Positions 35,237 to 42,682 of a DNA stretch of 64,000 bases are shown here, in pieces (position 1 is the stretch's first letter; every line of letters starts with the position of its first letter). Under the pieces are notes generated by a model. That model did not search any database. It saw only the letters and a program-made list of their open reading frames with translations, and was not told where the DNA came from. The position numbers were made by a program, and so were the translations under genes. This DNA comes from Flavobacterium eburneipallidum (lineage in GTDB: Bacteria > Bacteroidota > Bacteroidia > Flavobacteriales > Flavobacteriaceae): positions 1,674,001-1,738,000 of the forward strand of contig NZ_CP114291.2 in assembly GCF_027111355.2 (NCBI RefSeq). The letters are read 5' to 3'.

Positions 35237-35300
35237 ATTTGAGCGATTATGTTAGTCAATTTTCTAATTTTTCTGAATTCAATACTTCTGAAAGTTGGGT
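35237..35300 (+). repeat. Left arm of a 64-bp inverted repeat (recombination site)
   Basis: These 64 bases occur again in inverted orientation at 36906-36969 with a single difference (T at 35256 against A). The repeat encodes LSDYVxQFSNFSEFNTSESWV in the same frame on both copies, so crossover keeps the reading frame. The distance between outer ends is 1733 bp. Confidence 0.9.
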
Positions 35301-36129
35301 GGTTCTTTCTTCAATTGAAAAGCAAATTAAGATTAAGATTGAACGTATTGGCACTCCATTAAAGAATTGGAATATCCGTATAAATTATGGCATTAAAACT
35401 GGATATAATGAAGCGTTTATTATTGATGGGAAGAAGAAAGATCAACTAATAGCAGAAGATCCAAAATCTGCTGATATTATACGACCGTTACTTCGTGGAA
35501 GAGATATTAAACGTTATTCTCACGAATATGCTGATTTATACTTAATTACTACTTTTCCTAGCTTAAAAATAGATATAGATTCTTATCCTTCTGTAAAACA
35601 ACATCTTATAGGTTTTGGTTTTGACAGATTAAAACAAACTGGAGATAAAGGAGCAAGAAAAAAGACTAATAATCAATGGTTTGAAACACAAGATTCGATA
35701 AGTTATTGGGAGGATTTTTTTAGACCAAAAATCATTTATCCTAATATGACAAAATTCTTACCTTTTATGTATGACGATAAAGAATATTTAACTAATCAAA
35801 AATGCTTTATAATCACAGGAGAAAAAATTGAATTTTTGGTTGCTTTTCTTAATTCATCTTTGTTTAAATATTGCTTCAAAGAAAATTTTCCTGAACTACA
35901 AGGAGGTACTAGAGAGTTAAGTAAAATATTTTTTGACAAAATTTCTATTTTGCATATTTCAGAAGAAATGAATTTACACTTCAAAAGTTTAATTGATAAA
36001 GTTCATTATTTAAAATATAATAATGAAGCTTCGAAAGAAATTGAACTTCAAATTGATAATAAAATTTTTGAATTATATAATTTAACAGATGAAGAGAAAA
36101 ATGAAGTAGGATTTATTGAGATTCAATAA
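35239..36129 (+). pseudogene. Silent alternative specificity cassette of the type IIG gene
   Basis: This 296-codon frame opens inside the left inverted repeat with no ATG and no promoter; an in-frame stop lies just before (35206-35208). The product matches the C terminus of the adjacent restriction-methylation gene: LSDYVSQFSNFSEFNTSESWV, then TGYNEAFIIDGKKKDQL, EDPKSADIIRPLLRGRDIKRYS, YADLYLI. After that the sequences diverge (about residues 110-260). It ends like the active copy (NLTDEEKNEVGFIEIQ against DLTDEEIDFIESQ). The divergent part is the target recognition region. As it stands it is not expressed; inversion would join it to the catalytic part. It is thus a stored allele rather than a decayed gene. 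Confidence 0.85.
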
Positions 36130-36151
36130 AATCTATTTCTTCATCTGTTAA
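36082..36151. repeat. Inner inverted repeat at the tail-to-tail gene ends
   Basis: TTAACAGATGAAG (36082-36094) is inverted at 36139-36151, and TTTATTGA (36112-36119) at 36123-36130. The stop codons of both converging frames lie in the central palindrome, overlapping by 17 bases. It reflects the shared C-terminal codons of both cassettes and may also act as a bidirectional terminator. Confidence 0.7.
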
Positions 36152-39100
36152 GTCAAATGATTTATATATAATTTCATCAATATTTTCTAACGATGATAAA
36201 GAAGTCTCTATTAATGTTTTAAGATTTTTTTTCTCATTGTCTAAAAAATTAGGCATAGGAAAATTTTCAAAAAAAGTATGTTTCATTCTAATGCCGGTTT
36301 CACCTAAACCACCACCACCATAAAATGTTTTAACCGCATAGAAAAATAAATTAGAATTGAGAACGGCGATTAAAATATCTAAATCATTACCAGTAATAAT
36401 TCTGGCGGTATCTAAACACATATATTTTCCTTCATAATCAAGAATAAAACTTGATTCTTGCACCATTTCTTGAAAAATAATTTTTTGTTTATAAAAATCC
36501 TCCATATAAGCACAGTTTCTTAAATTGTATAAACTATCTCCTTTGTCAGTGCGTTTTTCTAATATTTGATAAAATTGGTCAAGATGATTTTTGATTACAG
36601 GATAATTCTCTATATTTATAGGCTTTACCCCTTTTTCTTTAATTCCATTATGAGTATTTATTAACCATAAATCCGCAAAATCATAACTATATTTTTTAAT
36701 GTCTCTGCCACGTAAAATAGGTCGTATAATTTCGGCAGATTTGGGATCTTCTTTTATCAATTGATCTTTCTTTTTTCCATCAATGATGAAAGCTTCATTG
36801 TAGCCTGTTAAAATTCCACGATAAATTTTAATATCCCAATCACGTAATGGTTTTCCAACTGCCTCGATTTTAGTCTTTATGCGTTGTTCTATTTCACTTA
36901 AAATTACCCAACTTTCAGAAGTATTGAATTCAGAAAAATTAGAAAATTGTCTAACATAATCGCTCAAATTAATTAACATCTTTTCTTTGACAATACAAGC
37001 TTGTGTTTGTTGCCTATTTTTATCCTTTGAAAACATTAATATATTCGTATCGACTGTTGCTGTATCAAAGATTTGTGTACCGCCAAAATCAATTAAAACC
37101 AGTGGATTTGTTTTCTCAATAAAAAACTTTCGTAAACTTTCACCATAAGCGGCACGCATCCATTTATTTGAAGTAATAAATGTTAGCAAGCCTTTATCTT
37201 TTAAAATTTGATGCCCCAATTCATAAAATAAACTATAAATATCACCTGTTCGGGCAAAAGTTTCATATCCTATTTTTTGTAGCGCATCACTATCGGCTCC
37301 CATTTTTTGCAATTGGATATATGGCGGATTTCCAATAATGGCATCAAAGCCAATAAAATCGCCTTCATCATCTAAAACTTCAGGGAATTCAAAACGCCAT
37401 TCAAAGGCATTTTCATAAATTTTGTTATTTGTAATTTCCTCTATAAAATCCTCAATTTTTTGGATTTTACTTTCAAGTTCTTTTTTGTCTTTCTGTTGTG
37501 CTTTAGTTAAAGTGGCTTCAAATAATTGAACACTTTCATATTTTGTAAAATAGTCAGCTCTAAATTTTTGTAAGTCTTTTATTTCCTTGCTGTTTTTGTT
37601 GATTTCGGTTCTGAAATTGTTTTTAATTTCATTAATCAGTTTTTCTAAATCCCATTTTTGTTCTTTACTTACAGCATTTCTATAATTGGCAACGGCATTT
37701 TTATAATCGTCAATTGAAATTTTACTTTTCTTTAATGATGCCTTCAAATCACTATTCAAAGGAAAACGGCTAATAAGTGAATTTCCATTTTTGATATTAA
37801 TATCAATATTTGGTAACGTTTCCAGTTCGGTTTTGTTTTTGTAATAAGTATTTTTTAATAACTCAATCCACAAACGCAAACGACAGATTTTTACCGAGTT
37901 TGGATTGATATCTACACCAAATAAACAGTTTTCAATAATGAGTTGTTTTTCGTGAAATAAGGTTTCCTGAATGCGTTGGCTTTCTTTGTTATTAGGATTG
38001 TAATCAAATAACTTTCCATCTTCATCAGTTACAATAAGTTCATCATTTTCCACTTCAACGTGATAAAAATTTAAATTTCTTCCTTCTTTGTCCTGCAAGA
38101 TTTTTAAATCATTTTTGATGGCAATTAATTCATTTAAAGCAGAAACTAAAAAGTGACCAGAACCAACAGCGGGATCACATATTTTAATACTGTTTATGAT
38201 TTGATTGGCTTCTTTTTTATCTTGGATTTTATTGTACAATTCATCAAATTCTTTACAATCCCATCCTTTCGTATCATTAAATTTTTGGACAACAGTTTTT
38301 CGCAATGTTTCGCGACACATATACATCGTAATGATTCCAGGAGTAAAGAAAGAACCGTCTTTATAGCCATTTATTTTTTCGAAAATTAATCCTAAAACGG
38401 AAGCATTAATCAACGTTTTGTTGTCTTCCTGAATTTCTTCTGAACCTTCACTGCTAAAATCATAAGCATTTAGGAATTCGAAAAGATATTCTAAAGTGGT
38501 TAAATTTCCTGTTCGTTTCTTGCCTTGTTCATCTTTCAAAACTGTCGTAGAAAGGACAGGTATTTTCTTGTCATCTTTTAAATTACTGATGAAAAGTGTT
38601 GAATGTTCTATTTCTGTTGGTTCAAATAGCGAACTATTTAAATACGGAACTTTTTCAAAAAGTTTTTTTACATCGTCGTTTCTTTCTTCGTGTTTTCGAG
38701 CTAATACCTGAAAAAATAAACTGTTCAAATCATCATATTCTTTGATTCTTTCTAAATTCAGAAACGAATAGGATTTGTCACCTTTGTGGTAGGTAATTAA
38801 TTGCGCTTCAAGTAATTTTAAAAAAAGAATTCGGTTAATCCAAGTAATGTTTAATGTCAGAGCTACATTAAACAAACGTTCTTGATGTGTTTCACCATAC
38901 AAAAAAGCTTTATCTAATCTACTGATTTTATCCAGACTGTCTAATTGGATAATGGTATCTTCCAATATAGTTCCTGAATGGCGCTGTCCTTCTTTATTGC
39001 GTTCAATCAATCTTTTACCTCCATCTTTTGTTTCTATTAAACCTATAATGTGTAAGAGTTCATTATAGAAACGTTTGTCTAATGTATTACTATCATTGGT

Positions 39101-39820
39101 AAAAGGAAGTTTTAATAAATGCTCGGGAGACAAAAGTTTGTATAAAGCGATAAGCTCATTATCATCTTTTGTATTATTATTAGTGATGATTTTTTGATAG
39201 TCTCGGATATCGAAATAAGTGTATTCTATTTCTTGAGTGATATTCCCGATAAATGGTTTGGCAATTTCTGAATAGAAAAAATCGGTTGTATTACCCGATA
39301 ATCTATTGTTTTCAAAATCTTCAAATTGCTTTACTAAATTTTTATTTTTAGCAAATAATTTTTCAAACACAACTGCATCAAAAATGTACCATTCATAAAT
39401 ATTGGTAATTACTAAATTTTTGACTTCAAGATTTTTATGTGTAATTCTTTCCCGTAAATAATAAAGCACTAATTCCTGTAATGCTTTTGCATTCAGGCTT
39501 TTTTCGCTAACCATTTCAGATTTATTACTGATTTTTTTAGCTTCAATAATTACACCAACTGAACTTTTAGCAGTACTGTTATTATGAATAACCAAATCAT
39601 TTTTTCCTCTCGTATTAATGAAATGATTGGCTTCGTAATATGTTTTTTTAAGAAAGTCAGAAACTATATTTTTATGGAATTCCTCGGATTCTTTATCATT
39701 GATTCTATCTAATAATTGAATAAGATTAGTCTTGAAATTTTCAATATCAATTCTATTCGGTTTTACTTTTAGATACGCTTTATTGAGTGCTTTACGAGGT
39801 TTAAGTATTTTTATTTCCAT
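36113..39820 (-). CDS. Type IIG restriction-modification enzyme (Eco57I-like), active cassette
   Basis: This 1235-residue single-chain enzyme has a PD-(D/E)xK-type nuclease motif, Asp 75 with Glu 93-Ala-Lys 95 (NDLVIH...IIEAKK). A helical connector follows, then the N6-adenine methylase motif I DPAVGSGHFL (about residue 549) and motif IV IGNPPYIQL (about residue 830). From about residue 950 there is a target recognition domain, LSDYVRQFSNFSEFNTSESWV to the end. Such enzymes cut outside their site and methylate one strand, with specificity set by the C-terminal domain. That domain is enclosed by the inverted repeat and faces the silent alternative cassette, so the gene should switch specificity by inversion. 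Two palindromes lie upstream. Confidence 0.93.
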   Translation of the reverse strand: MEIKILKPRKALNKAYLKVKPNRIDIENFKTNLIQLLDRINDKESEEFHKNIVSDFLKKTYYEANHFINTRGKNDLVIHNNSTAKSSVGVIIEAKKISNKSEMVSEKSLNAKALQELVLYYLRERITHKNLEVKNLVITNIYEWYIFDAVVFEKLFAKNKNLVKQFEDFENNRLSGNTTDFFYSEIAKPFIGNITQEIEYTYFDIRDYQKIITNNNTKDDNELIALYKLLSPEHLLKLPFTNDSNTLDKRFYNELLHIIGLIETKDGGKRLIERNKEGQRHSGTILEDTIIQLDSLDKISRLDKAFLYGETHQERLFNVALTLNITWINRILFLKLLEAQLITYHKGDKSYSFLNLERIKEYDDLNSLFFQVLARKHEERNDDVKKLFEKVPYLNSSLFEPTEIEHSTLFISNLKDDKKIPVLSTTVLKDEQGKKRTGNLTTLEYLFEFLNAYDFSSEGSEEIQEDNKTLINASVLGLIFEKINGYKDGSFFTPGIITMYMCRETLRKTVVQKFNDTKGWDCKEFDELYNKIQDKKEANQIINSIKICDPAVGSGHFLVSALNELIAIKNDLKILQDKEGRNLNFYHVEVENDELIVTDEDGKLFDYNPNNKESQRIQETLFHEKQLIIENCLFGVDINPNSVKICRLRLWIELLKNTYYKNKTELETLPNIDINIKNGNSLISRFPLNSDLKASLKKSKISIDDYKNAVANYRNAVSKEQKWDLEKLINEIKNNFRTEINKNSKEIKDLQKFRADYFTKYESVQLFEATLTKAQQKDKKELESKIQKIEDFIEEITNNKIYENAFEWRFEFPEVLDDEGDFIGFDAIIGNPPYIQLQKMGADSDALQKIGYETFARTGDIYSLFYELGHQILKDKGLLTFITSNKWMRAAYGESLRKFFIEKTNPLVLIDFGGTQIFDTATVDTNILMFSKDKNRQQTQACIVKEKMLINLSDYVRQFSNFSEFNTSESWVILSEIEQRIKTKIEAVGKPLRDWDIKIYRGILTGYNEAFIIDGKKKDQLIKEDPKSAEIIRPILRGRDIKKYSYDFADLWLINTHNGIKEKGVKPINIENYPVIKNHLDQFYQILEKRTDKGDSLYNLRNCAYMEDFYKQKIIFQEMVQESSFILDYEGKYMCLDTARIITGNDLDILIAVLNSNLFFYAVKTFYGGGGLGETGIRMKHTFFENFPMPNFLDNEKKNLKTLIETSLSSLENIDEIIYKSFDLTDEEIDFIESQ
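36906..36969 (-). repeat. Right arm of the 64-bp inverted repeat
   Basis: The reverse complement of 35237-35300 with one mismatch. It lies inside the restriction-methylation gene at the start of the recognition domain (about residues 950-971). It also contains GAATTC, shared with the left arm. Confidence 0.9.
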
Positions 39821-39850
39821 TTAATTTACCATTAAGGATTTTATATTTTT

Positions 39851-39878
39851 ATCGTTTTGCTGATGTCAGAAAAACGAT
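39851..39878. promoter_or_regulatory. 28-bp palindrome before the type IIG gene
   Basis: ATCGTTTT (39851-39858) pairs with AAAACGAT (39871-39878), and CTGA (39860-39863) with TCAG (39866-39869), with one internal mismatch. It ends 31 bases upstream of the restriction gene start. It could be an operator or a leader hairpin limiting expression. Confidence 0.5.
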
Positions 39879-39975
39879 ATTTACTTATTTTAGTTTCTTG
39901 ATATTTTGGTTTCCCATTAGCGATTTCAATTGTGTAATGGCTATTTGGTTTTAAGTTTATAACTATTCAATTTAG

Positions 39976-40007
39976 TTTTAATTATGGCGAATTCGCCATA
40001 ATTAAAA
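39976..40007. repeat. 32-bp perfect palindrome centred on GAATTC
   Basis: The 32 bases read identically on both strands, with core GGCGAATTCGCC and A/T arms. It lies between the RhuM gene stop (40045) and the restriction gene start (39820), both minus strand. It may terminate the RhuM transcript (without a clear T run) or bind a dimeric regulator. Confidence 0.65.
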
Positions 40008-40044
40008 TTTTTATGAAAATGATTTCAAACGCATCAATTTAGTA

Positions 40045-41052
40045 TTATTTCTTATTGTTTTTAATCTCCTTTTCCAAGGCTTTCAGCACTTCTAAATCTT
40101 CGTCATCTGCTTTTTTTGCTTCTTCTGTTTTTCGTTTGGTGTTAAAAGCGAGATATACTTTTTCTGCCATTTCCTCCATTTGTGCATTACTGATATTGCC
40201 TTTGCCTTGTAAAATGGGTTTGTTGTTAAGGTCTAAAATTTTATCTACATTTTCTTTCCAAAAATTCATTGTAATATCCTGTCTGTTCTTGGCTCGTAAT
40301 TCGGCTGTTTCTAAAAAGACAACAATAAAACGATTAAGACTGTCTATTTCATCTTTGGTTAGGTAATTCTTTGCAATAAAAACATCTTGTTTTCTGACTA
40401 CTGTACCTTTCCAACTGGTCAATGCCATATTGGTTTCGTTGGCATTAGCTCTGCTTACAATAATTTCGGCAGCCGTTTTTCCTGTAATGGCAAAGAGTAA
40501 TTTATTCTGTGTTTCGGCAAAAAACATTTGAGTTGCTTTGTCAGTAACATCATAATCGCTGCTCAAGGCAAACAAATCTCTTACTTTTTGATAAAAACGT
40601 TTTTCAGAAGCTCTTACATCTCTTATTCTCGCAAGTAGCTCATCAAAATAATCAGGTCTTCCGTCAGGGTTTTTAAGACGTTCGTCATCCATCACAAATC
40701 CCTTAATCATATATTCTTTCAGATTGCGATTTGCCCATTGTCTGAATTGTGTTCCTCGCTTGCTTCTTACCCTAAAACCAATAGCAAGAATCATATCTAA
40801 ACTATAAAAAGTAACATTGTAATTTTTGCCATCCGAGGCAGTTGTAAAGTAATCCTTTACAACTGAATTTGAATCTAACTCATTGTCTTCTAGTATATTG
40901 TTAATGTGTTGTCCTATGTTTTGTTTAGAGGTGTCAAAAAGTTCTGCAAGCTGTTGTTGATTCATCCAAACCGAATCTCCTTTGACAAAAAGCGAAACGG
41001 CAGACTTCCCATCTTGGGTGTTGTAAATAATGATGTTTTGTTCTTCTGACAT
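40045..41052 (-). CDS. RhuM family protein
   Basis: This 335-residue cytoplasmic protein belongs to the RhuM (virulence protein RhuM, COG3943) group. The N-terminal part, VSLFVKGDSVWMNQQQLAELFDTSKQNIGQHINNIL, is a DNA-binding-like domain. TFYSLDMILAIGFRVRSKRGTQFRQWANRNLKEYMIKGFVMDDERLKN is the family signature, followed by a helical C-terminal part with TAAEIIVSRANANETNMALTSWKG. Function is not established; genes of this group are common in mobile and restriction-modification loci. It is upstream of, and on the same strand as, the switching restriction gene, separated by 224 bases with two palindromes. Confidence 0.88.
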   Translation of the reverse strand: MSEEQNIIIYNTQDGKSAVSLFVKGDSVWMNQQQLAELFDTSKQNIGQHINNILEDNELDSNSVVKDYFTTASDGKNYNVTFYSLDMILAIGFRVRSKRGTQFRQWANRNLKEYMIKGFVMDDERLKNPDGRPDYFDELLARIRDVRASEKRFYQKVRDLFALSSDYDVTDKATQMFFAETQNKLLFAITGKTAAEIIVSRANANETNMALTSWKGTVVRKQDVFIAKNYLTKDEIDSLNRFIVVFLETAELRAKNRQDITMNFWKENVDKILDLNNKPILQGKGNISNAQMEEMAEKVYLAFNTKRKTEEAKKADDEDLEVLKALEKEIKNNKK

Positions 41053-41168
41053 ATAAAGCTTGGATTTCTAATCTTTAAAATTATCCACTAAAAGTAATCT
41101 TTTTCAACTAATAATCTATTTCGAATTAAAATAATTTTTGCAACGTTTTTAAGAAATTTTAAACAAAA

Positions 41169-41198
41169 AAAAGACCTTGAAATGAATCAAGGTCTTTT
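41169..41198 (-). terminator. Terminator of gltBD
   Basis: AAAAGACCTTGA (41169-41180) pairs with TCAAGGTCTTTT (41187-41198), with a T run on the minus strand, 22 bases past the gltD stop. Confidence 0.85.
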
Positions 41199-41219
41199 AT
41201 ATAAATATTTATTGGTTTA

Positions 41220-42680
41220 TTATACTCCAGGTAAATCACCACCTTCTTTAGTAGGTAGGTTAGATGAACCCATTAAGTAAATATCTACTTGTCTAGCAGC
41301 TTCGCGACCTTCAGAGATTGCCCAAACAATCAATGACTGTCCACGACGCATATCACCAGCAGTAAAGATGTTTGAAACATTGGTTTGGTATTTACCATAT
41401 TCTGCTTTGTAGTTGCTTCTGAAATCCAATTCGATACCTAATTGTTCTGCTAAAGTTTTTTCAGGGCCTGTAAATCCTAAAGCTAACAAAGCTAAATCAC
41501 AAGGCCATGTTTTTTCAGAACCAGCAACTTCAATTAATTCTGGACGTTGACCAGGAACCATTTTCCATTCTACGTTAACTGTTTTTAGGGCGATTAATTT
41601 ACCATTGGCATCTTTAACGAATTCTTTGGTGTTAATCAACCAGTTTCTTTCAACACCTTCTTTGTGAGAAGAAGAAGTTTTCAGTTGTAGCGGCCAGTAA
41701 GGCCATGGTGTTGATTCGCTTCTTCCTACTGGAGGTTTTGGCATAATCTCAAAGTTAGTTACTGATTTTGCACCGTGGCGATTAGATGTACCTACACAGT
41801 CGGAACCTGTATCTCCACCACCAATTACGATTACATCTTTACCAGTAGCCATTATTTGGTTTTCTATTTTTTGACCAAAAACAACTTTTGTTTGTTGTGT
41901 CAAGAAATCCATTGCTTGAACTACTCCGTCTGCATCAGCACCTGGAGTTGGTAAGCCTCTTCTTTCTGTTGCTCCTCCGCAAAGTACAATAGAATCAAAA
42001 GCTTTCAAATCATTGATTTCATAGTTAACACCAACGTTAGTATTTGTTTGGAATGTTATACCTTCGGCTTCTAATATAGCTACACGACGGTCAATTACTC
42101 CTTTTTCCATTTTGAAATTAGGAATACCGTAGCGCAATAATCCACCTACAGCATCTTCTCTTTCAAATACAGTAACCAAGTGTCCTGCTCTGTTCAATTG
42201 TTGCGCAGCAGCTAAACCAGCAGGTCCTGAACCTACTACAGCCACAGTTTTTCCAGTTCTTACTTTTGGTGGTTGTGGTTTAATCCAACCTTCGGCAAAA
42301 GCACGTTCAACAATATTTTTTTCTATGTTTTCAATAGAAATAGGTTCTTCAATAATTCCTAATACACATGCTTTTTCGCATGGAGCAGGGCATAAACGTC
42401 CTGTAAATTCAGGGAAGTTATTTGTTGAATGTAGTATCCAAGAGGCTTTTTGCCATTCGCCTTGGTGTACCATGTGATTAAAATCGGGTATCAAATTTCC
42501 TAGAGGACATCCACTATGACAAAAAGGAATTCCGCAATCCATGCAACGGGATCCTTGTTTTGTTATTTCAGCTTCACTCAAAGGAACCGTAAATTCATTA
42601 TAATGTCCTATACGCTCTTTTACTGCTGTGTATGTTTCATCTTGTCTTTCGAATTCTTTAAAACCTGTTACTTTTCCCAT
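41220..42680 (-). CDS. gltD: Glutamate synthase small subunit
   Basis: This 486-residue NADPH-dependent flavoprotein supplies electrons to the large subunit for making glutamate from glutamine and 2-oxoglutarate. The N-terminal Cys clusters for Fe-S centres are in CMDCGIPFCHSGCPLGNLIPDFN and CPAPCEKACVLG. The FAD-binding AVVGSGPAGLAAAQQLNRAGH and NADPH-binding VIVIGGGDTGSDCVGTSNRHG follow, and the end, GDMRRGQSLIVWAISEGREAARQVD, is typical. It starts two bases after the gltB stop. Confidence 0.97.
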   Translation of the reverse strand: MGKVTGFKEFERQDETYTAVKERIGHYNEFTVPLSEAEITKQGSRCMDCGIPFCHSGCPLGNLIPDFNHMVHQGEWQKASWILHSTNNFPEFTGRLCPAPCEKACVLGIIEEPISIENIEKNIVERAFAEGWIKPQPPKVRTGKTVAVVGSGPAGLAAAQQLNRAGHLVTVFEREDAVGGLLRYGIPNFKMEKGVIDRRVAILEAEGITFQTNTNVGVNYEINDLKAFDSIVLCGGATERRGLPTPGADADGVVQAMDFLTQQTKVVFGQKIENQIMATGKDVIVIGGGDTGSDCVGTSNRHGAKSVTNFEIMPKPPVGRSESTPWPYWPLQLKTSSSHKEGVERNWLINTKEFVKDANGKLIALKTVNVEWKMVPGQRPELIEVAGSEKTWPCDLALLALGFTGPEKTLAEQLGIELDFRSNYKAEYGKYQTNVSNIFTAGDMRRGQSLIVWAISEGREAARQVDIYLMGSSNLPTKEGGDLPGV

Positions 42681-42682
42681 TA

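Noticed and set aside
35146..35259. N-terminal extension of the recombinase
   Set aside because: It would precede the catalytic start MIYGYIRVS and overlap the inverted repeat; no family member has it.
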